Part shown: piece after piece, positions 1 through 10,440 of the stretch
Layout of the letters: each line of letters starts with the position of its first letter
Position numbering within the stretch: position 1 is the stretch's first letter
From: Girardinichthys multiradiatus
Taxonomy: Eukaryota; Chordata; Actinopteri; Cyprinodontiformes; Goodeidae
Assembly: GCF_021462225.1 (NCBI RefSeq)
Contig: NC_061810.1
Coordinates: 51,959,886 to 52,023,885 of the forward strand
Direction: 5' to 3'
Length of the DNA: 64,000 nucleotides
Translations under genes and position numbers: made by a program
Notes under the pieces: generated by a model
Databases searched by the model: none
What the model saw: only the letters and a program-made list of their open reading frames with translations
Told to the model about the DNA's origin: nothing

Positions 1-1184
1 TAGCTCCATCATACATCAGAGATCTGATTGGTCCATATGTTCCTAACAGAGCACTTCGTTCTCAGACTGCAGGTTTACTGGTGGTTCCTAGAGTCTCTAG
101 AAGTAGAATGGGAGGCAGATCCTTTAGTTATCAGGCTCATCTCCTGTGGAACCAGCTCCCAGTTTTAGTCCGTGAGGCAGACACCCTGTCTACTTTTAAG
201 GCTAGGCTTAAAACTTTCCTTTTTGATAAAGCTTATAGTTAGAGTGGCTTAGTTTATCCTGATCTATCTGTGTAGTTATGCTGCTATAGGCTTAGGCTGC
301 TGGAGGACATAATGACCACTTTCACACTCTTCGCTACATTCTCATACTACTCTCCAATTTTGCATTATTTGCTGTTATTTCAGCTTTTAACTTTGTTCTC
401 TCTTTTCTCTTCTCTAGAAGCTACACCTGGCCTGACTCTGTGTCTACCTATGACACCGTTCTGGAGAGGGGCATCGTCCAAGCCTCTGCTGGCAACAACT
501 TCCTACTCACCCTCTACAGATGATCCACATGACCCTGTCTTTCAGTGTTTAACCCTTTCTCTCTCCTAGACATGGCTACTGACTGAGCTTCTACTGTAAC
601 TAACTCTATGTGGTCTCTTTCAGACTCTATCCTTGAAAACTGGATCAGAGTTTATCTGTTCTTTCTTTCTAAGTGAAACGACTAAAGGAGCTACATCCAT
701 TAACATTTACTTTTCCTTCCCATAGAAAGTACTCCTGGATCAGTGCTTCTTTGTTCTCTTTGTGTCTCTGCTCTGTTCTCTCAAACCTCCAGCCGGTCGT
801 GGCAGATGGCCGCTCACACTGAGCCTGGTTCTGGTTCTGCTGGAGGTTTCTTCCTGTTAAAAGGGAGTTTTTCCTCTCCACTGTCGCTACATGCATGCTC
901 AGTATGAGGGATTGCTGCAAAGTCAACGCCAGTGACTGTCCACTGTCTCTACATGCTCATCCAGGAGGAGTGAATGCTGCAAGTCACTGACTGGATGCAA
1001 TCTGCTGGGTTTCCTTAGATAGAAAAACTTTTTATCCAATTTGAATAAATAACTGAATCTGACTGAACTGTTCAATGGTTACGATTAATAGGAATGTATG
1101 AATCTGACTGTTGTGAAGAACCTTGAGACGACATGTGTTGTGAACTGGCGCTATATAAATAAACTGAATTGAATTGAATTGAAT
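1..1184 (+). mobile_element. LINE (non-LTR retrotransposon) 3' end, 5' part outside the window
   Basis: The window opens inside the last codons of a LINE reverse-transcriptase protein and continues through about 940 bases of 3' untranslated sequence. It ends with ATAAATAAA followed by short GAATT repeats (about 1166-1184), the usual kind of 3' tail for a teleost LINE. Three further copies of this tail occur in the window: 16923-17213 and 29584-29710 on the minus strand and 59468-59907 on the plus strand. The repetition shows that this is a dispersed family. Assignment to the Rex1/L2 (CR1-like) group is inferred from protein style and tail type. Confidence 0.8.
3..242 (+). pseudogene. C-terminal fragment of LINE ORF2 (79 codons then stop)
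   Basis: The frame starting at base 3 is open to a TAG at 240-242. It contains the conserved end of LINE ORF2 proteins: a SYQAHLLWNQLP segment followed by LSTFKARLKTFLF and a short tail. The same pattern (APLIWNKLP, then CFKSRLKTYLFR) ends the L2-like elements at 25 and 43 kb. It carries no catalytic residues, because it lies downstream of the reverse-transcriptase domain. The rest of the protein lies upstream of the window, so whether the whole element is intact cannot be judged. The visible part has no stop or frameshift. Confidence 0.75.
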
Positions 1185-1189
1185 GATGA

Positions 1190-2473
1190 GAGATCGGCAC
1201 TAAGTGTTTGAAAAGGTGGAGGAAACCTGCAGATAATTCAATTTTAATGGTGGAGGTGGATGGTTAATGAGGTCCATGGAGACACAGTTTGGAACAACCT
1301 CCATCTGAATCAAAAGCAACGTTATTCCAGCCCCCCACCTCCCCAGGAATAACACTGGCCACCCTAGATGTTGTAAGTTGCTGAGTTGTCCACATGTCAG
1401 CGAACGCACCTGCCTGTTCCAATTACCAGTGAATGCAGCATCAAGTAGTGGTTAGATTTTGCCTCCTTATATCATGTTTTAATTTACTTGTGGTGTAATG
1501 AACCACTGTTGTGTCTCTTGAGCTGTCGGCCCGTCAACAAGTATAACACGGTGAGGAGGGTGAGCCTGGTAGTCTGTATAAGGGAGAGTTTGTCATGAGT
1601 TCGTCATGCACTGCAGAGCGCTGCAGATGGTTCAGATCCAGCTTGTGAGTTAAAATAGTATTTACCCTTTTCTGTCCATTGGCGTCTGTCAGTTATGTTG
1701 CTGGGTGTAATATGTTTGCTTTGCAAAGCGTCTATATGCTGATACAGTGGGTCTCTCCCAGGTGGAAGCTAGCTGCCTCGAATTATGTTTAATTTGTAGT
1801 TTTCACGGCACTGGAGGGTGTTCTGGAGATGCAAAGATTATTCTGGATGCTCTAAAATGGAGAAATAAATATCTGCTCTCATCAGAAACTCTCTGTGATT
1901 TTTTTTATGCCAAGTGCTATATAGACAAAACAAAAGACGCTTGTTTTGTGTTGTTCTTATTATATGGCAATGATACAACATTTTTGAATCATTGAATCAT
2001 GAAAACGTTCTGGGGGCACTACTGCTTTTAGTCAGTAGCAAAACCCCCCAAGCAAAAATCCAACCAAAATGACACCAAAGAGCTCTGAATTCATCACAGC
2101 ATGGTCAAACTCGTGCTGCATACAATGAATGAGCCCTTACCCAGAATGCATTGCTTTAGACATTTAGGGCCTCTCAGTCGTGCCCTATGGTCAGTGTTTT
2201 TCTGCCTCATTATATCATTACTTAAAGTTCTCTAATTTCTTCAGCACCTAGAGAATATTTCTTAATCATTTGTTTCCACAGCAAAAAACATACATCACAA
2301 TTTTATTTTTTCTACCACATAAAAAATGTTTAACATATCCAGAAAAAGCTGCACTTTCTGTTGACTGGGCTGGAATTTAAAGCTAAACCATGTCCATACA
2401 TCTACTTTCTAGACTGTGCAAGAATAATTTCATTTAACTATTTTGTAAATGTATTGTGTCTATTTTATCATTA
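1190..2473. other. Unassigned intergenic stretch
   Basis: I see no coding region or recognisable element here. Short open frames lack any motif and the sequence is AT-rich. Confidence 0.5.
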
Positions 2474-3430
2474 GGCCCGAGCAGCAAAGCAGCTGCGAAG
2501 GCCTATTGTAATCGCTCAAATTCTTATTATTCTTTTTTCCGGGGACTTTTGGCGGGGCAATATGGGGACTTTGCTATATCCCAAAACTCACCAAATTTTA
2601 CCCAAAATTGTCCCCCGCGTGAAATTTTTGTTCTATAATATGTCGTCGTCAGTGGGCGTGGCCAAACCACTTAGCCACGCCCCCAAACGTGAAATAGGCC
2701 AAACCGTAAGTCGTACAGATCTGAAATTTGGCACAATGCTAGAACTCCTAAAACCAAGAAAAAAAGTATCTTGGGGGTATGCCCTAAAATGCACAGGAAG
2801 TCGGCCATTTTGGGTCAAAGGCCGATTTTTGACCGTTTTTCACTTTTACTCACCTCGAACTTTAACGAACTCCTCCTAGGGATTTTGAGCTATCGGCTTC
2901 ATATTTTGTCTACATGCAGTTAAGGGATGGGGGATTAAAAGTTATCAAAATCGTGAGAGGCAAACGTATGGCCATGGCGTGACGTCTGACTTTGCCGCGC
3001 CACCACGGCCATGCCCTTTTCTGAAAAGTTACTGTGCTTCAAACGAAGTTAGACCCACTAGTTGTCTGTCTTCTGACACACTTTCAAGTTGATTGGGTCA
3101 AGAGGGTCAGAGAGGCACCTTTCCAAGTGAAAAAAGTGACTTCCGGTTTTCAGGGGGCGTGGCTTTGATGATGTCAGAATATGACCCCATAGGATCGTCG
3201 GGAACCCAAAGGTCCTCCTTCATGCCAACTTTGGTTTGATTTGTCGTTTCTTTGGGAAAGTTATTGCATCTTTTCACTTTGGGCGCGAACGGCAAGTTCG
3301 TGCCCCGGCCACGCCCCCTAAACATGGCCGAAAACTCAAAATTTTGATAACTCTTAATCCCCCATGCCTTAACTGCATATTGACCAAATATGAAGCCGAT
3401 AGCTCAAAATCCCTAGGAGGAGTTCGTAAA
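2474..3430. repeat. Noncoding dispersed repeat with internal 87-bp foldback
   Basis: The block starts at GGCCCGAGCAGCAAAGCAGC and is richer in G+C than its surroundings. It has no convincing reading frame. Arms at 2864-2951 and 3341-3427 are inverted copies of each other at about 94% identity, with 5 mismatches counted by eye, and they enclose about 390 bases. The start resembles a family I associate with teleost genomes, where GGCCCGAGCA- type starts are common, but I cannot name the superfamily. The outer ends are not inverted repeats of each other as far as I can see. Confidence 0.6.
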
Positions 3431-5633
3431 GAAAGCAGAGCAGCAGTCATCATCAGCTGTCAATCAAAATACGCAGCAGCGTCCCACGTCATGACCAGCC
3501 TGTGCATTACCATGCTGGTAAAATAAAAGAGAACAAGAAAAAGGATTTTCTTGTATAGCTCACATCAGTAGGCTATACAGAATATAATGGAAAGTTTGTC
3601 ACGGAAAAGAAGATGCAGCTACAAAAGAGATTGGGAAACGGTTTATAAGTGGGTGATTCCAGTGAGAGGAAATTTATGATGTCATCATAGTGTTGGTAAT
3701 GTGTTCCACATTGTCCCTCATAAGCATCCTTCTTGTCCAGCATTTGGTTTTTTGATATCCAGTCATCCTACCATCTACCCATTAACAGATCTGACCCCTC
3801 AGCTGCTCATCTTTTCTGTGTGATGATTCTGCAGAAAGTAAAGACAGAAGGACTCACCACCAGTCTCAGATGCTTCGTCTTTAACTCTCGATCTAAATAG
3901 ACCTCCTATGATCGACAGGCTGCCGATACTAAAACAGATAGGAAGCCTTTACTTCTGATGAAGGAGCATAAAAAGCTAAAAGCATCCAAAACCCTGTATG
4001 TAACCCAGTGTTAAAAACACAAGAAAAAATGAATGATGTTGATTTAATGTTTTCTTCTACAAGATTAAAAAGTATAAATGGATTTCATGTCTTATTCTAC
4101 AATAAGAGTTGAAAAGTAATCAAGTTAAAAATAAGTTAATAAATATGTTCATAAGTATAAATAAGAAATGCTAAAAATCTTTAAAAACGGTGAAATATGC
4201 CTTTAGTGATTGCTTTTAGTGATGGATCAAACAACCAATAGCTGGCACAGTCTGATTTCACATCAGCCAATAAGGTTGATTGTCCCGCCCCTTTAACTGC
4301 TGTGCTGAGACTTTGCTCAGATTGCGTCAGACACGCTTGATAGCTCAGAGCTAATAGCCTGGAAATCTTGTCAAATTTGATGAAAATTCTTGGAGATTGG
4401 TAAGAAAAACAATGTTAAATAAAATGGCTTCGCAAAATATATAATTCAAAATAGTAAATCCATTTTATTAAATCTCAGAAAGCTTCCCTTGTGAACGGCT
4501 GAAGTCGTGTAGCATCGAAGCATCGGTGAGTGATCACACGCGCTCGGCAGTTGGCTCGGTAAAATTGCTGAAAATTGGCTAAAATACCTAGTAACAGATC
4601 AAATTTAATAAAAATAAAATTGTACTGTAAGTTTTTGTATTATTATTATTATTGTGTATGTTGTATTTTTTCTATGCTGTTACACTTATTTTTCTATTAG
4701 CACATGTTCTAATATTTCAATGGTGCTGTAATGTGCTTTTCTGTTGAATTTGCTTGGGAACTTTCTGTTCTGAGTAAGTCAGAGCTAATGTCAGCTTCAA
4801 ATTTACATTCTGATGTTAAATATAGTGTTATAGATGTACCTCATTGGCACTTTTAGATTAATATATATATATTTTTACCACATATAAGTTAATTTCTTTA
4901 GTTTACTGATATGTTGGTAATATTGAACTTTGATAACTTGAATATTGTTGTACAACATGAAAAAAAAAACTTGAGAAATGATGAAAGATCTCTTTGAATT
5001 GTAGCTTAAGCTTTATTGATATTAGCATCCTGTATTTTAAGATGCTTTACTTTGGCCTTGTTCCAGGTCAGGATTTGTGATTATAGTGCACTCACTTTTG
5101 GCCTGTGGTGCCTTGAAACCACCAGATCATCCTCTCCTGAACTTGGATGGCGAGCCCCAGCCCAGAGGACCGAGTGAACTGGTAGATTGTGATCCGACTG
5201 GTCACTAGCTGTGAGACATTGAATGAATATTTGACAGTCGTATCGAAAAGACTGGGTTATTTATGTTATTTTATTTTGTTGTTTTTTTTTTAAAAACAAA
5301 GCGTGCAATTTTTGTTTATTTGTAAATGTGGATCCACAAATGTTCACTATATTAAACTCTACTCTTTTTCATAGACATTGTGTGTTCTCCTCTGTTGTTA
5401 CTCACACCTAGGCTCCCATGAATTTAAAAATCTTCTGATCAGGCCCAGTTTTCTCTATGCTTGTGTAGTGTTGGTATTAGTCATCGAAGTAAATTGATTT
5501 ACCTGCCATCTACTATTAGGTTTATTTAAAGTAACCCTTCTAGTGCTGGTTACATGTAACTCACACAGGCCTTAATAAAACACAGCAACAGATCGAGACA
5601 GGCCAAAACCATCAGCATGTCCGTGAACTCCAA
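3431..5633. other. Unassigned AT-rich stretch
   Basis: There is no supported gene. A short TAT/TTA run lies near 4641-4652 and an AT run near 4861-4872. Nothing else is recognised. Confidence 0.5.
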
Positions 5634-5762
5634 AAATTATTATTATTATTAAAATAAGATAAATTACACATGCATACAATATATTTAAATAAATGTTTGT
5701 CTTCAGATTCTAATATAAAGTTTAAAAAAATGACACCAGGTAGTGTCTTCAGATCTTGAATC
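5634..5762 (+). repeat. 130-bp dispersed repeat, copy 1
   Basis: This stretch aligns end to end with 9080-9208 in the same orientation. Shared blocks include AAAATAAGATAAATTACACA and GTGTCTTCAGATCTTGAATC. The family is not recognised. Confidence 0.8.
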
Positions 5763-6348
5763 CTGTGGGGAGACAGGTTATGGGAGGAGATATAGGTCAG
5801 TGATCAGCTCTTATTTGTTTATAATTCTGTTAATTAGATGCACCATCATGTACTGAGAGGGGTCATGGATGAAGACCACAAACATTACAAACACACACAC
5901 TTGTGCTTCGGGAAAAATGATAATAGCAGCTGGTGATACGCAAAGAAGCAGGGGGAGATAGAACCATTACACTGAGGCTGATTTCATCTGCAGACAAACA
6001 CAGGCGTCTCTCTGACCAGATCCAAATACCGGAAATTCTGTTCTGTAGGTATGAGAGCTACAGAAGTTCTGGGTTTTCTTCTTCAAACAGTTTCAGATTT
6101 TTAAACTGAGCAATAATTCTCAGAAATTTCAGTGCAGAAGATTCGAATATTTGAAGCTACATGTTTAACTAATTAATTCCTGAAAATATGTCTGCAACAA
6201 AAGGAAATTGCATGCTTTAAAAAATGTGTTTCCTAATTACAACCATAACTGTCTGAAAAAACTGATTTACTGAGCTCATCATTTAGATGTCATTTCTGTC
6301 TTTTGGAGTGTTTTGGTTCTCACGTTTTTGTATTTGGGTCTTGACTAT
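5763..6348. other. Unassigned stretch before the Gypsy-like LTR
   Basis: No gene or clear element is seen. The 5' edge of the LTR that follows is uncertain and could lie inside this interval. Confidence 0.4.
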
Positions 6349-6790
6349 TGTCATTTTATTGTCACTGGTGTTATGTTCCTTGGGTTTGGGTTGGGTTTTT
6401 CGCCGTATTTTACAGCGTTCTGACTTATAAAACGGCGTTTTTTGCGTGACCTTTTAACCAGACGCGTGGTAAAAGTGGCGTTTTGTGGCACAGTTGGCTT
6501 GCCATATATTCCTTATGGTCTTTGTATGTTGGTTCCCTCTATTAGTTTTTAGCTTTGGTTAGTGTGATGTAATCTGTATGTTAGGGTTAGGTGTTGTTAT
6601 AGTAGGCTTCACTGGGAGCGGCTGTAGGCTTGAGTAGGGAGTTAATACTGCTGGTTTCTATAGCAGCTAGACTTTTTTAATAGAGTTGCAATGTGGTTGC
6701 CATTTTGCCTGGTTTCCTCTGTTTTGCCTCCGATGAAGCCAGTTAATAAAATGGTTTGATCTTCTTCCATGAATCTTTGAGTTCATGACA
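6349..6790 (+). mobile_element. Probable 5' LTR of a Gypsy-like retrotransposon
   Basis: The interval ends with TTCATGACA (6782-6790) immediately before a gag-like start. TGACA is the usual 3' terminus of teleost Gypsy LTRs. A possible matching TGTCA start is at 6349, with another at 6360. A TATA-like TTATAAAAC lies near 6426 and an AATAAA near 6746, in the order expected for an LTR promoter and poly(A) signal. The sequence right after the LTR, TGGTGAAGAGG, begins like a tRNA primer-binding site (TGGTGA...) but I could not match it to a tRNA. There is no second LTR copy in the window, so the 5' boundary is a guess. Confidence 0.5.
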
Positions 6791-6816
6791 TGGTGAAGAG
6801 GTCAAAGCTTTATACT

Positions 6817-7095
6817 ATGGCAGAGCACTACGATTTTAGAGCAACCAAAGACAAACAGATAAGGACTTGCGCTGTGATCGGCATGGCAGATGTTGACGGA
6901 GCTGGTTAAAGCACAAAACGGCAGCTCCAATGCAACAACTGTTGAGGTGAGTGCTACCAATGTTTGAAAGTACAAGCAGCCCAGGCAGCCTGACAAAAGG
7001 CATGGTGCATGTCCAGCGATAGGCAAACGCTGCTCCACATGCAATAAAATGGGGCATTTTGAAGCAATGTGCAAAACTAAAAACGTGAATGCACT
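6817..7095 (+). pseudogene. Gypsy-like Gag remnant with CCHC zinc knuckle
   Basis: An ATG at 6817, 26 bases after the LTR-like end, opens a frame beginning MAEHYDFRATKDKQ. It soon hits a stop and shifts frame. Near 7015-7080 a readable segment gives CSTCNKMGHFEAMC, a perfect C-x2-C-x4-H-x4-C zinc knuckle of the retroviral/Gypsy nucleocapsid type. A second upstream knuckle, usual in this family, is not intact. The distance from ATG to knuckle (about 200 bases) is far shorter than a normal gag, so most of the capsid region is deleted. Downstream the element is interrupted. RNase H and integrase remains on the same strand at 10.44-11.06 kb may belong to it. The remnant is inactive. Confidence 0.7.
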
Positions 7096-7099
7096 TAAA

Positions 7100-8497
7100 G
7101 GTCCTGTGACACGCTTTTCCCACTAATGCTGAAACTGAAAGAAAACATCTTAATATCGAAGGAATTGAGCAGTAATTGACATGATATTAGGATTAAAATG
7201 TGATAAAAGACAATTGTGACACAAATTTCTTTTCTTTCTGCTCTCGGTGGAGGAGGACGCTTTTTCTCCGTCTCCCGCACCCCTCCCATATCTGCCCTGC
7301 TTCAGCTCTGTGTCTTGTCTTCTTTTTGGAGCCTCTTTTTGCATATCTTCCAAATTCTGAGTTATGGATTTGGTCAGCTGGTCTCTCAATGCAATTGATC
7401 AAATTTTCTCGAGGAGAAAACAGGGTGAAGGAGAGCCCAACTTGTCCGGACGGGACATCTTTCTCCGGATACATGATGGACTCCTGGCAGAAGTGGAGGA
7501 TTGTGTGTCTGTTGATAATGTCAGTCGAGGATGTGGAAGATATGTATATAATTGGATGTTTGATATCAGGATTTCTCCTTTTTGGAGTCAGCGGTTACCT
7601 GGCATATCGAGAAATTCGGAAAATGTCAGCAGCTGTTCTGGCCATTGTAAGGCTGCCTGGCATGTGTGATGGGATCTTCAGAGCGATCAACACTCAGACT
7701 GAGATGTTACGTGAGCTGAATCGCAGACTGGATGTGATCCTTAGGATTGCAGGAAGGTTGCGGTTCCTGGACTCAGGGGTGAAATGGGATAAATCTTGGA
7801 GAAAGTTGTTCACTCGGATCTGGCAGAAAGACCAGGAATTTGACTGTTTGGATTCGCCTTTGAGAAGCACCAGCAAGACTCTCAAGGCTGACGGAAAATT
7901 AAGAGTCAGCCTAACCCAAATAATTATTGTTTTTCTGAATCTGGCTCCCCTGCATGGCCTTGATGGCTGGTTATCTTCAACTTCTCCTGGAAGTTATGTA
8001 ACCATGACACTCTGCTCCCTCTGCCCCCTCCCTTCCCTGAGGACATCTGTGGACCTGCTCAGAACTTTATGGCCGGTTGATGAACATTCCAACGTACCAT
8101 CAAGGACAATGGCCTCTGTGACAGAGTTTCATGGACTTACTTGCACACACACATTTGCACACACACACATGCTCAAGATAAACATATGCACCCCCTTCAC
8201 ACCACCTTCACCGTTCCCAGCATGATGTTGTTTTGTCAACTTGTTGCTTCTTTGTTCTGAGATTTTTTACAATCTCAAACTGTATCCTGCTAAGGATCAA
8301 GTGTGAAATATGATTTATTTCCTCTACTTACCTAATGTGGCCTCTTTTCTCATCTAACAAGGGCAGCGCCTGTGAGTGGGCAGCAAAGCCTCGGTGACCC
8401 GTCCCCCTCTTGTCTTGTGTCATGATGTATGTTTGGATGGGTTCTACTGGACTTCTAATTTCCCCTCAGGGATCAATAAAGTATCTTTGAATTGAAA
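7100..8497 (+). mobile_element. Repeat-like unit carrying a membrane-protein ORF, unknown family
   Basis: The unit is bounded upstream by the gag remnant. It ends with CAGGGATCAATAAAGTATCT and TTGAATTGAA (about 8468-8497), a tail resembling the 3' ends of teleost LINE/SINE elements, with a poly(A)-signal-like AATAAA. Inside lies a long open frame (7200-8225). The clear 3' tail and the position inside Gypsy remains suggest a retroposed unit. I saw no target-site duplication and no second copy in this window. It could also be part of a larger retroelement or a retrocopy of a host transcript. Confidence 0.45.
7364..8225 (+). CDS. Putative single-pass membrane protein of unknown function (frame shifted near 7430)
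   Basis: The longest frame runs 7200-8225 (341 codons), but its first ~75 residues look like translated noncoding DNA. A more natural start is the ATG at 7364 in another frame, beginning MDLVSWSLNAIDQIFSRRKQ. If that is right, one frameshift near 7430 joins it to the main frame. In the main frame a hydrophobic stretch at residues 115-136 (YIIGCLISGFLLFGVSGYL, near 7542-7608) is a good transmembrane helix. It is followed by a basic segment (REIRKM) and a possible amphipathic helix to about residue 187 (INTQTEMLRELNRRLDVI). An acidic SVEDVEDM precedes the helix. The last ~30 residues come from a CA-rich stretch and are unlikely to be real protein. I do not recognise the family. Topology and function are unknown. 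Confidence 0.45.
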
Positions 8498-8653
8498 GTA
8501 TCATTGAAAATAAGCACATTTCGATGTTAAATTTTGCAAGTCCAAAGTCGCCCCATGATGACGTCTAAAGGGGAAGTCTCGGGTCATTCATTGTGTGAGT
8601 GTCAGTGATAAACTGCTCGGTAGAAGCCAAGTTGGGTTAAAAACAGCGTTAAT

Positions 8654-9014
8654 ATGGTGAAAGTGAGCATTGCTGGTGGTGGCAGCAACACTATGACAGC
8701 AGCTGTTAGTCTGCACTACTTTCCTGAAGCGAAGAGTATCAGAGCTGCCTGGATCAGAGCTGGAAAACTCAAGAGGAACAGGCTGGTCCCACCAAGCACA
8801 GCCAGCGTGATCAGAGGACTTCTCAGCAAAGTGCTTCGAACAAGAAACCTTTGAACTGACCAGAGAAATGATGTCAGAGGTCAGATATCTGCAGATGAAG
8901 GAGGACGTTGAAGCAGAGTCTAAAGCCTCGCTGTTCAGAACATCTGATAGGAAAAGATCTCCAAAGAAAAGGTTGTTGCTGCTGTTGCTAAACGGATCAA
9001 GGCTCAGCAAGTAA
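8654..9014 (+). pseudogene. Degenerate THAP-type zinc-finger exon
   Basis: An ATG at 8654 opens MVKVSIAGGGSNT, then SLHYFPEAKSIRAAWIRAGK, which matches the start of THAP DNA-binding domains (M-x-K-C-x2-4-C, then a FPxD-type block and a W). After a frame change near 8805 a second segment reads SEDFSAKCFEQETFE, like the SEHF part of the C2CH signature. The zinc ligands are gone: serine and glycine stand where the first two cysteines belong, a TGA stop stands where the third would be, and Asp replaces His in SEHF. THAP domains occur in vertebrate THAP genes and in P-element-type transposases. This could derive from either. A GTAAGA at 9011-9016 could be the relic of a splice donor. Inactive as a zinc finger. 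Confidence 0.6.
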
Positions 9015-9079
9015 GAACACTTCCTTGTTTCAATAGTACATTTACATATTGGCAGTTATTGTTAATAATTAAAAATCCG

Positions 9080-9208
9080 AAATTATTATTATTTTTAAAA
9101 TAAGATAAATTACACATGCATACAATATATTTTAATAAATGTTTCTCTAAAGATTGTAATATAAAGTAAAAAAAAATGACACCAGGAGGTGTCTTCAGAT
9201 CTTGAATC
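9080..9208 (+). repeat. 130-bp dispersed repeat, copy 2
   Basis: Same-orientation partner of 5634-5762, separated by about 3.4 kb. It differs by scattered substitutions and small indels. It lies just downstream of the THAP-like relic. Confidence 0.8.
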
Positions 9209-10129
9209 ATCTCTTGTGTTGCTGCTGCTCCATGCTGCTCAGCTTCACCTCCGGTTGTTTCACTCAATGCCGTATTTACTGTAACGCTGGATTAACACAG
9301 TATCTGCTGGAAGTTAAACCAGTTAAACTGCTTCATTTTTTGTTTTATGCATCCAGATATTTTCATGTCTTGTTCTACAAAGGATGAGTTCACTGAGAGC
9401 AGAGAAGCTATATTTGGTGCATTTCATGTTTCATTGTTTGGTTTATAATACCTTAGTTAACACAATAACTGATCTAATGTTAACTGCCAATATAGACACG
9501 TGTATATATGAATATATGTGTGTACTTATTAATACAGTGAGATCTAGTCCATCTTTATTGAATTATTTTGAAAATCTGGATGTTGTGCTGGTTCTGTTTC
9601 CTGGTGGTGCAGGACGATTCATGCATATTGACTGTGATTCAGGAAACACATGCAAAAATGCAACAGCACCTCCTACTGGTGAGGACAAAAAATAAAATAG
9701 GACAACAAGTGTGTAAAGGCAAGTTTATAACACACTGTTAAAGACATGCAAAAACTTTCCATTTGGATTTATGTTAGGCCCCTTCTCAACAAACCTGCTT
9801 GGATGGAAATCTATAATCAAAATGGGACTAGTGCGTAGAGTAAATGATATGATATGATGTTTTTAGGGATATTTGATTGTTAAATTGTGAACCAGTCAAA
9901 ATAGAGCTTAGGCCGGACACCAAGCCGTACAGGATTGCAACTCCTGCGCCTCTCATTTCCAATCCTCTCTCAAGTAGTAGAGGAACTGAAGTGAATGCAG
10001 TCTCTGGGCAACATAGAAGAAGTAAAGGAAGCCACAGACTGTGGTACAGGTGATTAAAAAGAACAAGAAGCATCTGATTAGTGTAAGTCTAACCAAACTG
10101 AATAAAGCTGTGAAAAGAGAAAGGTTAAT
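9209..10129. other. Unassigned stretch
   Basis: No gene is supported. The short open frames present have no motif. Confidence 0.45.
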
Positions 10130-10215
10130 CAGAATCAGAATCAGCCTTAATGCCAAGTTTGTATAGACAAATAAGGAATTTGATTCCAGTACACTTCGCT
10201 CTCAGTGAGTATTTG
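10130..10215 (-). repeat. Retroelement tail-like repeat
   Basis: The sequence begins with AATCAGAATCAG repeats followed by CTTAATGCCAAGTTTGT and ACACTTCGCTCTCAGTG. I associate this order with reverse-oriented 3' ends of teleost LINE/SINE families, an impression from general knowledge. No coding part is attached. Confidence 0.4.
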
Positions 10216-10257
10216 TTTGGGTATATATAATAGTGGAAATAAAAAATATCTTTTTAA

Positions 10258-10262
<5 letters not shown>

Positions 10263-10294
<32 letters not shown>
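10263..10294. repeat. (TA)n microsatellite
   Basis: About 16 uninterrupted TA units. Confidence 0.95.
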
Positions 10295-10298
<4 letters not shown>

Positions 10299-10440
10299 TG
10301 TACATTTAAATGGATATTCAGAGCCATCGTGGAGCTTTCCATCCCAAGAAACATAACTGAAATGTGTCAAAGAATCAGAATGACAAACTACTAGGGAAAA
10401 TTATTTCCTGACGTCTCCACAGTCAGTAAAAGGTCTACCG

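Noticed and set aside
8588..9010. Minus-strand open frame of 140 codons
   Set aside because: It is the antisense of the THAP-like relic, Ser-rich with no motif. The plus-strand reading explains the sequence better.
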